From: Butyricicoccus sp.
Lineage (GTDB): Bacteria > Bacillota > Clostridia > Oscillospirales > Butyricicoccaceae
Direction: 5' to 3'
Length of the DNA: 19,583 bases
NCBI GenBank assembly: GCA_020025755.1
Contig: JAHHRO010000036.1
Coordinates: 1-19,583, forward strand
A program made the translations under genes and the position numbers. Of the stretch, positions 1 to 7,158 are shown piece by piece (position 1 is the first letter of the stretch; each line of letters starts with the position of its first letter). The notes under the pieces are model-generated. The model was not told where the DNA came from and made no database searches. It was given only the letters and a program-made list of their open reading frames with translations.

Positions 1-40
1 GTAAGGTTCTATTCCTTGTGTCTCCGTCGCGAGACCGCGA

Positions 41-300
41 CACGTTTCTCTGCTTCTCAAAGCAAACCCATTTAGCGGAAATGAAAACCGGACGGATTTC
101 CCAATTCTCCGCAGTATGTGCGAACATAAATTTTAACCGCCGGCGCGACACGTTACTCTTTGCTTTGAAGCAAATTCTTTTAGCAGAAAGAAAAATCCTA
201 CGGACGATTCTAAAAACATTCCTCTTTGCTTTGGAGCAAATCATTTCGCTGAAATGAAAATCCAACGGACGTTCCCCCCACCGCAGTATATGCAGGAATA
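41..300 (+). repeat. Array of three diverged hairpin-rich intergenic repeat units (left copy)
   Basis: Three related units lie at about 41-130, 148-220 and 221-300. Two are preceded by GCGACACGTT (37-46 and 145-154). Each unit has a TTTGCTT/AAGCAAA-like element, a CATTT-loop-AAATG-like hairpin (69-83, 175-192, 241-257), and a core resembling AATCCTACGGACGATT or AAACCGGACGGATTT. The first and third units end in a CCGCAGTATRTGC tail. A perfect GTCGCG/CGCGAC hairpin precedes them at 26-41. The same sequences recur inverted at 19420-19583. No convincing protein is encoded: a 79-codon open frame across the array merely translates the repeats. The 336 bases up to the first gene stop hold nothing else I can support. 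Confidence 0.8.
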
Positions 301-336
301 ACCCCTCACCATTTTCCAAACAGAACAAAAATACGC

Positions 337-1884
337 TCAGTAAAACAGCATGAAATCATGCTGCCCCCGCCCTTTGACGGAGAGATATTTCTCGAGTTTG
401 ATGTCGAACAGCCGCAGGAAGCATAGATAGAGTGCCCCTGCACAGACAACCGTGCAGACAAGTGCTGCCCATTGTTCGCCCAGCCATCCGGAAAAGAAAG
501 TATAAAATACGCGTGTCCAGAGCAGAATGGCAAAGCCGCACAGTGCCGGTGCGCCGAGGAACCGCTGTAAGCGGATGACAAGTGCCTTAGAAGTAACCAG
601 CCGACTGAGATTGCAGAGCGTAACCCACAAAGGCGCAATACACTCTGCAATGAGAAAGCCATACACACGCAGATGAGGTTCACCTGCAAGGATATAGACA
701 AGGACAAGCTGTAAGGCTTCTCCCGATAAGGCAGTCATCACGGCAAACTGCTGTTTTCCGATGCCATTCAAGAGAGAAGCTGTGATCATCTGGTAGTAAC
801 ATATAATGGCAGAAATGCCAATGAGCCAAAAATACCCCATTGGGACGGCGCGATAAAAGAACAGGCGTGCAATGACAGGTGCAAGCGGAAGGAGCAGAGC
901 CGTTGCCGGAATGCCCACGATGCCCGTTGCAAACAGGCTCTGGGAGGTAAAGTGCTGCAATAGCTTCCGGTCATGCAAAGAAACATATCGACTTGCCTGC
1001 GGCATGGCGACCGTGCAGAGCGAGGACAGCAGTGCAATGGGAAGGAGCATAATGGGCGACGCAACGCCTGATACGATCCCCAGCTCAGAGAGTGCCTCGG
1101 TCTGGGATAAGCCAGAAGCCATCAGACGCGTGGGCAGGACGACCGCACCAGCAGATGCAATGCCATTGGTAAGCAGTGCCGAGAGCGAGACCGGCAGTAC
1201 AATCTTCCAAAAAGGGTCTGCGTCCACAGGCGGCGGACAGGATTTTGGAAGATGCATTCCGTGATACATACGCACCATGATGAATGCACTCACACACTCA
1301 CTCACGGACATGCCGAGGAAGATCAGCACGGCAATGCGTCCGAGATCCTCCGTCTGCTCAAAGGACAGAAGCAGAATGGTTGCTCCAATGCGCACGAGTT
1401 GTTCGGTCAGTTCACTGACTGCGGCATTGTCCACGCGGTTCAAACCGATCATGGTGGATTTGAGCACATTCTCGATTCCCGTCAACGCAATGCAGATGAG
1501 CATAAAGGGCATTGCGTCAACCGTTCGGTGATCGCCCAGAATATTACAGCCGATCCAGTCGCGGAACACGAGCAGCACCGAACCTGCTGAGAGAAAGAAC
1601 ACCGTAAACGTCCGAAAGGCACGGCGCACCAAAAGACGCACTGAGCCGGTCTTTCCCTGTGCGCTCCACTCCGCGGATAGACGGGTACACGCCATCGTAA
1701 CGCCGGAAAGTGCCGCAGCATGGATCACGGTATACGCCGAATACGCCAGCCGATACACGCCCAACCCCTCTGCACCTGCAAAGCGGCTCAAAAAGATGCG
1801 ATATACAAAGCCCAGCAGCTGCAAACCAATATTGGAAAAGCACAAAAGCATGAGCCGGTTCATAAAATTGTCGTACTTGTGCAT
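337..1884 (-). CDS. SpoVB-like polysaccharide/lipid-linked precursor flippase (MVF/MATE superfamily)
   Basis: This 515-residue polytopic membrane protein has about 14 predicted hydrophobic segments. Its N-terminus (SNIGLQLLGFVYRIFLSRFA, then GAEGLGVYRLAYSAY) is typical of the SpoVB / oligosaccharide-flippase branch of the MVF (MurJ-related) superfamily. Family members are thought to move lipid-linked glycans across the membrane; SpoVB is needed for spore cortex synthesis. The length matches SpoVB (about 518 aa). I chose the ATG at 1884, preceded by GGGGG about 8 nt upstream. An upstream in-frame ATG at 1944 would place coding sequence in the terminator of tgt. The gene reads the same way as tgt but is separated by that terminator and a possible promoter box at 1907-1921. 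No clear intrinsic terminator follows the TGA at 337. The exact subfamily (SpoVB versus a general flippase) is inferred. Confidence 0.82.
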   Translation of the reverse strand: MHKYDNFMNRLMLLCFSNIGLQLLGFVYRIFLSRFAGAEGLGVYRLAYSAYTVIHAAALSGVTMACTRLSAEWSAQGKTGSVRLLVRRAFRTFTVFFLSAGSVLLVFRDWIGCNILGDHRTVDAMPFMLICIALTGIENVLKSTMIGLNRVDNAAVSELTEQLVRIGATILLLSFEQTEDLGRIAVLIFLGMSVSECVSAFIMVRMYHGMHLPKSCPPPVDADPFWKIVLPVSLSALLTNGIASAGAVVLPTRLMASGLSQTEALSELGIVSGVASPIMLLPIALLSSLCTVAMPQASRYVSLHDRKLLQHFTSQSLFATGIVGIPATALLLPLAPVIARLFFYRAVPMGYFWLIGISAIICYYQMITASLLNGIGKQQFAVMTALSGEALQLVLVYILAGEPHLRVYGFLIAECIAPLWVTLCNLSRLVTSKALVIRLQRFLGAPALCGFAILLWTRVFYTFFSGWLGEQWAALVCTVVCAGALYLCFLRLFDIKLEKYLSVKGRGQHDFMLFY

Positions 1885-1906
1885 GGGCACGCCCCCTATC
1901 CTTCTC

Positions 1907-1921
1907 GCTTTCAGTCTATGG
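1907..1921 (-). promoter_or_regulatory. Candidate sporulation-sigma -10 box upstream of the SpoVB-like gene
   Basis: The minus strand reads CCATAGACTGAAAGC, ending 22 nt before the ATG at 1884. Nearly the same 15-mer (CCATAGATTGAAAGC) lies 14 nt before the cwlD ATG. CATAGACT resembles the CATA-type -10 elements of late sporulation sigma factors (E, G, K). No convincing -35 was found here, so the assignment is tentative. Confidence 0.35.
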
Positions 1922-1940
1922 ACAGGGTGCGGAAAAAAGA

Positions 1941-1977
1941 CCAAAAGAAAAGAGAGCGCGTGGCGACGCTCCCTCTC
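1941..1977 (-). terminator. Rho-independent terminator of the queA-tgt operon
   Basis: On the minus strand, just after the tgt stop at 1990, GAGCG and CGCTC arms (with additional GAGAG/CTCTC pairing) enclose a GC-rich loop and are followed by TCTTTTCTTTT. It separates tgt from the SpoVB-like gene. Confidence 0.7.
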
Positions 1978-1989
1978 ATAAACGATCTG

Positions 1990-3132
1990 TTAAATGCGCT
2001 TTGCCAGCTTTTCGCTGTACTCTGCACGGAACGCATCGAATCTGCCTTCGTCGAGTGCCTCACGGATCTTGACCATGAGGTTGTTATAGAACCACAGGTT
2101 ATGCTGTACGAGCAGACGCTGGGACAGCATCTCGCCAGCCTTGAGCAGATGGCGCACATAGGCACGGGAGAACTTCTGGCAGGTCGGGCACTGACAGCCC
2201 TCCTCGATGGGCAGTTCATCGGTCTGGTACTTGGCATTGTGGATATTCATGATACCATTCCATGTGAACAGATGCCCGTGCCGCGCATTGCGGGTCGGCA
2301 TGACGCAGTCAAAGAAGTCGATGCCACGCGCCACACCCTCAATGATATTAGACGGTGTACCCACACCCATGAGATAACGCGGCTTGTGCTCGGGTGCATG
2401 GGGCAGCACCACGTCCAGAATATGGTACATGACCTCTGTGCTTTCCCCGACAGCCAGACCGCCGATGGCATAGCCGGGCAGATCCAGCTTTGCGATCTCC
2501 TCCATGTGCTCAACGCGCAGGTCATCGTAAGTACCGCCCTGATTGATGCCAAAGAGCATCTGCTGAGGGTTTACGGTATCGGGCAGTGCATTGAGCCGTT
2601 CCAGCTCGTTCTTACAGCGCACGAGCCAGCGTACAGTACGGTCACAGGAAGCCTTGACATATTCACGGGTCGCCGGATTTTCGATACATTCGTCGAACGC
2701 CATTGCGATGTCCGAGCCAAGGTTGGACTGAATACGCATGCTCTCCTCCGGTCCCATAAAGATCTTGCGGCCGTCCACATGGGAATTGAAGGTGACGCCT
2801 TCCTCACGGATCTTACGCAGGGACGCAAGCGAGAACACCTGAAATCCACCGCTGTCGGTGAGCATAGGGCCGTCCCAGCGCATAAATTTATGCAGACCGC
2901 CCATCTGCTTTACGATCGCGTCACCCGGTCTAACATGCAGATGATAGGTATTGGACAGTTCCACCTGACAGCCCAGTTCCTTGAGGTCAAAGGCATCGAC
3001 CGCGCCCTTGATCGCGCCTGCCGTGCCCACGTTCATGAATACAGGGGTCTGTACCAAGCCATGCGCCGTCATAAACGCGCCGCGTCTCGCGCGTCCCTCG
3101 GTTTTTTTGAGTTCAAACGTACCTACGTTCAT
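1990..3132 (-). CDS. tgt: Queuine/preQ1 tRNA-ribosyltransferase (tRNA-guanine transglycosylase)
   Basis: This 380-residue enzyme exchanges G34 of GUN-anticodon tRNAs (Asp, Asn, His, Tyr) for preQ1 in bacteria, a step of queuosine synthesis. Visible family marks: LTDSGGFQVFSL with general acid/base Asp93, FGINQGGTYDDLR near 194-206, GIDFFDCVMPTR with nucleophile Asp275, and the zinc ligands Cys313, Cys315, Cys318 and His344 (CQCPTC...H). All offsets agree with the E. coli enzyme, so it should be active. The start is the ATG at 3132, with AAAGGA 7-8 nt upstream; longer in-frame starts lack an SD. It lies 25 bp downstream of queA and ends before a terminator, so it is probably the last gene of a spoIID-like/queA/tgt operon. 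The yajC gene that often follows tgt is absent. Confidence 0.97.
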   Translation of the reverse strand: MNVGTFELKKTEGRARRGAFMTAHGLVQTPVFMNVGTAGAIKGAVDAFDLKELGCQVELSNTYHLHVRPGDAIVKQMGGLHKFMRWDGPMLTDSGGFQVFSLASLRKIREEGVTFNSHVDGRKIFMGPEESMRIQSNLGSDIAMAFDECIENPATREYVKASCDRTVRWLVRCKNELERLNALPDTVNPQQMLFGINQGGTYDDLRVEHMEEIAKLDLPGYAIGGLAVGESTEVMYHILDVVLPHAPEHKPRYLMGVGTPSNIIEGVARGIDFFDCVMPTRNARHGHLFTWNGIMNIHNAKYQTDELPIEEGCQCPTCQKFSRAYVRHLLKAGEMLSQRLLVQHNLWFYNNLMVKIREALDEGRFDAFRAEYSEKLAKRI

Positions 3133-3157
3133 AGTGTTTCCTTTCTTTTCCTGTGAT

Positions 3158-4186
3158 TTATAAAAATAATGTGCTGTCTCCAAAGGAGAAAAAGCGATAT
3201 TCGTTTTCTACCGCAGTTTTATACATATCCAGCACCCGCTCGCGGCCTGCAAATGCAGAAATCAGCATCATGAGTGTGCTTTCGGGCAGGTGAAAATTGG
3301 TAATGAGGTGATCCACGCACTTGAAGGTATAGCCCGGATAGATGAAAATATCCGTCCAGCCCGATTTTGCACACACTGTACCGTCTGGCTGTGCGATGGT
3401 CTCCAGTGTCCGGCACGCAGTCGTACCAACTGCAAACACATCGTGTCCTGCCTGTCGGGTCTCATTGATGAGGCGTGCGGTCTCCTCGTCCATCGTATAA
3501 AATTCCGAATGCATGATATGGTCGGTGATTTCCTCCTCCTTGACGGGGCGGAACGTACCCAGTCCCACATGCAGGGTCACGAATGCCGTCTTGACTCCCT
3601 TTTCACGAATCTTTTCCAGCAGCTCCGGTGTAAAGTGCAGACCAGCAGTTGGAGCTGCCGCCGAGCCGGGCGTTTTGGAATAAACCGTCTGATAGCGTTC
3701 GGGGTCGTCCAGCTTTTCCTTGATGTAGGGCGGCAGGGGCATAGTGCCCAGCTTTTCCAGAATTTCGAGGAATACGCCCTCGTACTGGAAACGGATCATG
3801 CGGTTGCCGTCCGCCGGATTGACGGACTCGACCACACCGGTCAGCAAGCCCTCCCCAAAGGACAGCTTGACACCCTCTCGGGTTTTCTTGCCCGGACGGG
3901 TCAGACATTCCCAAACACCGTCCCCGTGATCGGTCAGCAGTACGACTTCGATGGGGGTCGTGCGTCCCTCTGCCTGTCCCATGAGGCGCGCCGGAATCAC
4001 GCGTGAATTATTCATCACAAGGCAGTCCCCCGGCTTCAGATAGTCGATGAGGTCATAGAAATGCTTATGGTACAATTCCCCTGTCGCACGATCCATGACG
4101 AGCATACGCGACTGGTCGCGCTGCTCCATTGGATGCTGTGCAATGAGGTGTTCGGGTAAATCAAAATAAAAATCGCTCTTTTTCAT
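3158..4186 (-). CDS. queA: S-adenosylmethionine:tRNA ribosyltransferase-isomerase
   Basis: This 342-residue full-length QueA transfers and rearranges the ribosyl moiety of SAM onto preQ1-tRNA to form epoxyqueuosine-tRNA, acting directly after Tgt. The N-terminus MKKSDFYFDLPEHLIAQHP and the internal motifs RVIPARLMG, SAAAPTAGLHFTPELL, VTLHVGLGTFRPV and NFHLPESTLMMLISAFAGRE are diagnostic. The canonical N-terminus fixes the ATG at 4186. The only good SD (AAGGGAGGA, 4216-4225) lies about 30 nt upstream, with a hairpin in between (see separate entry). The gene starts 55 bp after the spoIID-like stop and ends 25 bp before tgt. Clostridial genomes often show ruvAB, spoIID-like, queA and tgt in a row; ruvAB is not here. 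Confidence 0.97.
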   Translation of the reverse strand: MKKSDFYFDLPEHLIAQHPMEQRDQSRMLVMDRATGELYHKHFYDLIDYLKPGDCLVMNNSRVIPARLMGQAEGRTTPIEVVLLTDHGDGVWECLTRPGKKTREGVKLSFGEGLLTGVVESVNPADGNRMIRFQYEGVFLEILEKLGTMPLPPYIKEKLDDPERYQTVYSKTPGSAAAPTAGLHFTPELLEKIREKGVKTAFVTLHVGLGTFRPVKEEEITDHIMHSEFYTMDEETARLINETRQAGHDVFAVGTTACRTLETIAQPDGTVCAKSGWTDIFIYPGYTFKCVDHLITNFHLPESTLMMLISAFAGRERVLDMYKTAVENEYRFFSFGDSTLFL

Positions 4187-4225
4187 TGTATCTGCCAGAT
4201 GCGTTTTGTCTGGCTTCCTCCCTTT
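4187..4225 (-). promoter_or_regulatory. Distant SD with a hairpin between SD and queA start
   Basis: On the minus strand, the SD AAGGGAGGA (4225-4216) is followed by GCCAGA (4214-4209), a nine-base loop and TCTGGC (4199-4194), then AGATACA and the queA ATG. Unfolded, the SD is about 30 nt from the ATG, too far for normal initiation. With the 6-bp stem formed, the effective spacing is about 8 nt. This is a structured spacer that could tune queA translation; it does not match a preQ1 riboswitch I know. Confidence 0.6.
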
Positions 4226-4241
4226 GTATATTTTCCAAGTA

Positions 4242-5642
4242 TCATTTGACGGTCACGCCCGTATAATAGAACTGCAAAATCTCCTTGTATGTTTTCCCCT
4301 GTTCCGCCATAGCCTTTGCGCCATATTGGCTCATGCCGACACTGTGCCCCCAGCCTCTGCCGGAAAAGGTATAACGGTCAGCGGACACCACAGGATCAGC
4401 CGTGCTCCTCTGCCAATCAGATGCCGGATGCGTGGGCGGCTGTTCGGTCAGGGTCTCCTTGCCTGATGCCGTCAGTGCGGTTTTTCCGGCAACCGAACCT
4501 ATGTTCGATACCGTGTCTTTCCCCTGTATGGTGTAGAACGTGCCGTCCGGCATAGGCGTTCCGTTGACCGATATCGTACCTGTCCCCTGCGTGGGCAGTG
4601 CTTCCGTCTGTCCGCTGCCGTCGAGCGTGCCCTGCCCGTTGATCTGATAGCGTATGCTGTTCAGTCCCAGCACGGTACGGCAGGACTCTTTGGTGAGCAC
4701 GACCGTTTTCCCGCTCGTATCCGTGATGGTCAGCTCGTTTACGTTGCCCATTTCCGTGCGCTTCGTGACTTGCAGGGACTTGACCGACCCGATCTTGCGT
4801 CCGGATGCATTCAGCTTCTGCCCGATTTCCGCCGCAGTCAGGGTCTTGCTCCATACACCATTGGAGATGGCTTCGGTTTTCTCGTAGGGATCTTTCTTGC
4901 CTTTGAGATAGGCATAGCTGCCGCTCCATACATTCTCTGAGGATTCCGTCGCGCCGCCATCCGAGGAAAAGAAGTATCCGACTACCTTTTTATCTCCCTC
5001 ATAGAGATACTGTCCGCGCGTCTCGTCCACGGCTGCGTTGGAGTTCGCCGTCGCCTGCCCAATGCCGCGGTACACCTGACAATGTGTGGTATTGCATACA
5101 TCGAACCCGTTATTTTTATGCCGCGCTCCCTGCCCGACGGCATAAGAACGGGCACAGACTGCCTGTGCCTTGAGTGCTTCTCTGTGCCAGCTTGGAGACA
5201 TTTCATAGGGAATGACACCCTTGATATATTCCTCAAGCGGTACTTCGTTGATAACGGTCAGCTTGCCGCCCACCATCTGATAGACAAAGCTGCCGCGGTA
5301 TTTATACTTCTGAAACCATGTGAAATCCCCCTGCGGCTGGACGACAAGGATGGGGGCATTCGTCTGATACAGCACCGCACCGGTGTCCGTATCCTTGACC
5401 ACGATGCCGCTGCCCGAAGGTGCAATGGTCAATTTTTGGTTGGATACGCGCTGTTCCTCGGCAAATCCGTCCGCCCCCATCGTACCGAATGCGTATCCCT
5501 CCGTATTTTGCAGTTGTGCCGCAGCCAGTGCCGTACTGCCGTATGCAAGCCCGATACGCAGGCGGTCATACTCTGCCGCTTTTGCCGAAACGCCCAGAGA
5601 AAGCAAAAGTGCTGCCCCTAGGGCACAAAGTTGTCGTTTCAT
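4242..5642 (-). CDS. SpoIID/LytB-domain peptidoglycan lytic enzyme, secreted or membrane-anchored
   Basis: This 466-residue protein has a clear N-terminal signal sequence (MKRQLCALGAALLLSLGVSA, cleavage probably near residue 22). The SpoIID/LytB core is at about 125-200: VPLEEYIKGVIPYEMSPSWH and REALKAQAVCARSYA, with Glu147 matching the catalytic Glu of SpoIID. The C-terminal block GRGWGHSVGMSQYGAKAMA is also present, near 430-450. SpoIID is a lytic transglycosylase that trims glycan during forespore engulfment. This protein is longer than SpoIID (about 340 aa) because of a linker between the two blocks, so it may be a paralogue rather than SpoIID itself. The start is the ATG at 5642, with AGGA about 9 nt upstream and the signal peptide directly behind it; upstream ATGs would bury the signal. 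It is the first gene of the queA-tgt unit and is divergent from the lysine riboswitch. Confidence 0.88.
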   Translation of the reverse strand: MKRQLCALGAALLLSLGVSAKAAEYDRLRIGLAYGSTALAAAQLQNTEGYAFGTMGADGFAEEQRVSNQKLTIAPSGSGIVVKDTDTGAVLYQTNAPILVVQPQGDFTWFQKYKYRGSFVYQMVGGKLTVINEVPLEEYIKGVIPYEMSPSWHREALKAQAVCARSYAVGQGARHKNNGFDVCNTTHCQVYRGIGQATANSNAAVDETRGQYLYEGDKKVVGYFFSSDGGATESSENVWSGSYAYLKGKKDPYEKTEAISNGVWSKTLTAAEIGQKLNASGRKIGSVKSLQVTKRTEMGNVNELTITDTSGKTVVLTKESCRTVLGLNSIRYQINGQGTLDGSGQTEALPTQGTGTISVNGTPMPDGTFYTIQGKDTVSNIGSVAGKTALTASGKETLTEQPPTHPASDWQRSTADPVVSADRYTFSGRGWGHSVGMSQYGAKAMAEQGKTYKEILQFYYTGVTVK

Positions 5643-5683
5643 CCTGTGGTTTCCTTCCTTTCTCTTTTTCATGCTCTGCTCTC

Positions 5684-5712
5684 TTGACAAACGGTATCCC
5701 GTGCAATAGAAT
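5684..5712 (+). promoter_or_regulatory. Sigma-A promoter of the lysine riboswitch/asd operon
   Basis: TTGACA (5684-5689), a 17-bp spacer and TAGAAT (5707-5712). Transcription would start near 5719, about 40 nt before the aptamer. It lies within the 5' region of the divergent spoIID-like gene. Confidence 0.85.
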
Positions 5713-5758
5713 AAAGACAATGTATCATATACTTTACCTGACAAAAGAAAATCCTTTC

Positions 5759-5935
5759 AGATAGAGGCGCGGTGTTCATCAGTATCGTCTGTGAGGGGCC
5801 GTAACCCCCATGACCACACGAAAAAGGGACCACTGCCGAAGGTCAGCCAGCATTACGGCGCGGCAGTTCTGGACGGTACGGAGAACATCTGCCCGTCTGT
5901 CACTGCATACGAGGTATGCCGGTGGAGCGCTATCT
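5759..5935 (+). ncRNA. Lysine riboswitch aptamer (L box)
   Basis: The outer helix P1 pairs AGATAG (5759-5764) with CTATCT (5930-5935). Conserved L-box segments are readable in order: AGATAGAGGCGCGG, ATCAGTAT, GAGGGGCCG, AAAAAGGGACCACTGCCGAA, GGTCAGCCAGCATTACGG, and GGTGGAGCGCTATCT at the 3' end. The aptamer binds lysine. Followed by an intrinsic terminator and asd-dapA-dapB, it should turn the operon off when lysine is plentiful. CCGGT at 5919-5923, near the 3' side of the aptamer, could pair with ACCGG of the terminator stem and act in antitermination (inference). Confidence 0.96.
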
Positions 5936-5982
5936 TTGGTGGAAAGTACATACTTCCTGTCTTTCCATTATAGTTAGTCTAT

Positions 5983-6007
5983 ACCGGTTTTTCAACCGGT
6001 TTTTTTC
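5983..6007 (+). terminator. Riboswitch expression-platform terminator
   Basis: ACCGGTT (5983-5989), loop TTTC and AACCGGT (5994-6000) form a 7-bp hairpin followed directly by a T run. It sits between the lysine aptamer and the asd start at 6065, as expected for a transcription-attenuating OFF switch. Confidence 0.93.
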
Positions 6008-6064
6008 TTCTCTATGAAAGGTTTCCTTTATATGGTGATAAGCAACGTAGGAGGATCTGTCATT

Positions 6065-7144
6065 ATGAAGCAATATCAAGTGGGCATTGTGGGCGCGACT
6101 GGCATGGTCGGTCAGCGTTTTTCGCTCCTTTTGGAAAATCACCCTTGGTTCCATGTAGCCGCCCTTGCGGCAAGCGGACGCAACCGCGGAAAAACCTATG
6201 CCGAGGCCGTTGAAGGCCGCTGGAAGATGCAGCAGCCGATCCCTGAAAGCATGAAAGACCTCGTGCTGTTCGACGCGACCGCAGACGCGGAAGCACTTGC
6301 TTCCAAGGTGGATTTTATTTTCTGCGCCGTTGATATGCCGAAAGACGAGATCCGCGCACTGGAGGAACGCTATGCAAAGCTGGAGTGTCCGGTCATCTCC
6401 AACAACAGCGCGCACCGTCTGACCCCTGATGTTCCCATGATCATTCCCGAGGTCAACGCTGATCATGCAAGGATCATCGAGTCACAGAGAAAGCGGCTTG
6501 GCACAAAGCGCGGCTTCATTGCCGTCAAGTCCAACTGCTCCATTCAGAGCTATGTGCCGGCACTCAGTGCCATCTGGGATCTGGGCATAGAGGAAGCAGC
6601 CGTATGTACCTATCAGGCGATCTCCGGCGCAGGCAAAACCTTTGACACATGGCCGGAAATGATAGACAATGTCATCCCGTTCATTGGCGGCGAGGAAGAA
6701 AAGTCCGAGGTCGAGCCGATGAAGGTTTGGGGTCACATCGAGGGGGATGAGATCGTATCTGCGGTTTCTCCAAAGATCACGGCGCAGTGCCTGCGCGTGC
6801 CGGTGTCTGACGGTCACATGGCGGCGGTATTCGTAAAGCTGCGTGATAAGGCAGACAAGGAAACGATCATCAAGAAGTGGCGTGCATTTTCCGGCCGCGC
6901 GCAGGAGCTGAAGCTGCCGTCTGCGCCCGAACATTTCCTGACCTATTTTGAAGAAGATAACCGTCCGCAGACCAAGCTCGACCGCGATCTGGAAGGCGGC
7001 ATGGGTGTATCCATCGGTCGTCTGCGTGCGGACAGTGTGTTTGATTACAAGTTTGTGAGCCTGTCGCACAACACCCTGCGCGGTGCAGCCGGTGGTGCGG
7101 TACTCATGGCAGAGCTGCTGTGTGCAGAGGGCTACATCGACTGA
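6065..7144 (+). CDS. asd: Aspartate-semialdehyde dehydrogenase (archaeal/eukaryotic-type subfamily)
   Basis: This enzyme reduces 4-aspartyl phosphate to aspartate semialdehyde with NADPH, the branch point to lysine, threonine and methionine. The 359-residue protein opens with the nucleotide-binding motif GIVGATGMVGQRF (7-19). The catalytic Cys158 is in KSNCSIQSYVPAL, and His251 in RVPVSDGHMAAVFVK fits the acid/base His. The length and the SNCS context point to the archaeal/fungal-type Asd (TIGR00978-like), which also occurs in some Clostridia, rather than the usual bacterial type. The start is the ATG at 6065, with AGGAGG about 10 nt upstream; the in-frame ATG at 6014 has no SD. It is the first gene of the lysine-riboswitch operon, and dapA begins 14 bp later. 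Confidence 0.95.
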   Translation: MKQYQVGIVGATGMVGQRFSLLLENHPWFHVAALAASGRNRGKTYAEAVEGRWKMQQPIPESMKDLVLFDATADAEALASKVDFIFCAVDMPKDEIRALEERYAKLECPVISNNSAHRLTPDVPMIIPEVNADHARIIESQRKRLGTKRGFIAVKSNCSIQSYVPALSAIWDLGIEEAAVCTYQAISGAGKTFDTWPEMIDNVIPFIGGEEEKSEVEPMKVWGHIEGDEIVSAVSPKITAQCLRVPVSDGHMAAVFVKLRDKADKETIIKKWRAFSGRAQELKLPSAPEHFLTYFEEDNRPQTKLDRDLEGGMGVSIGRLRADSVFDYKFVSLSHNTLRGAAGGAVLMAELLCAEGYID

Positions 7145-7158
7145 TCGGAGGGACTACT

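Noticed and set aside
18..257. Open frame of 79 codons on the plus strand across the left repeats
   Set aside because: It is a translation of the repeat units (similar peptides recur with the repeat period), has no SD, and the sequence is better explained by conserved hairpins.
1..300. CRISPR array
   Set aside because: The units differ in length and sequence, there are no regular spacers, and no cas gene is near.
301..336. Intrinsic terminator after the SpoVB-like gene
   Set aside because: No stem followed by a T run is visible. The adjacent repeat array might serve instead, but that is not shown.
1720..3156. Long plus-strand open frame opposite tgt (478 codons)
   Set aside because: It lies antisense to a certain tgt gene, has no recognisable domain and arises from the codon bias of the real frame. 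The same holds for long minus-strand frames opposite dapB (8040-8978) and dapA (7546-8043), and for the plus-strand frame opposite the adaptor (14563-15645).
4187..4225. preQ1 riboswitch in the queA leader
   Set aside because: The hairpin lies after the SD and lacks the known preQ1-I or preQ1-II core and A-rich tail pattern. Kept only as a structured spacer.
5713..5760. Sigma-E-type promoter for the spoIID-like gene on the minus strand
   Set aside because: GATACATT resembles a -10 element, but no matching -35 was found at the right distance.
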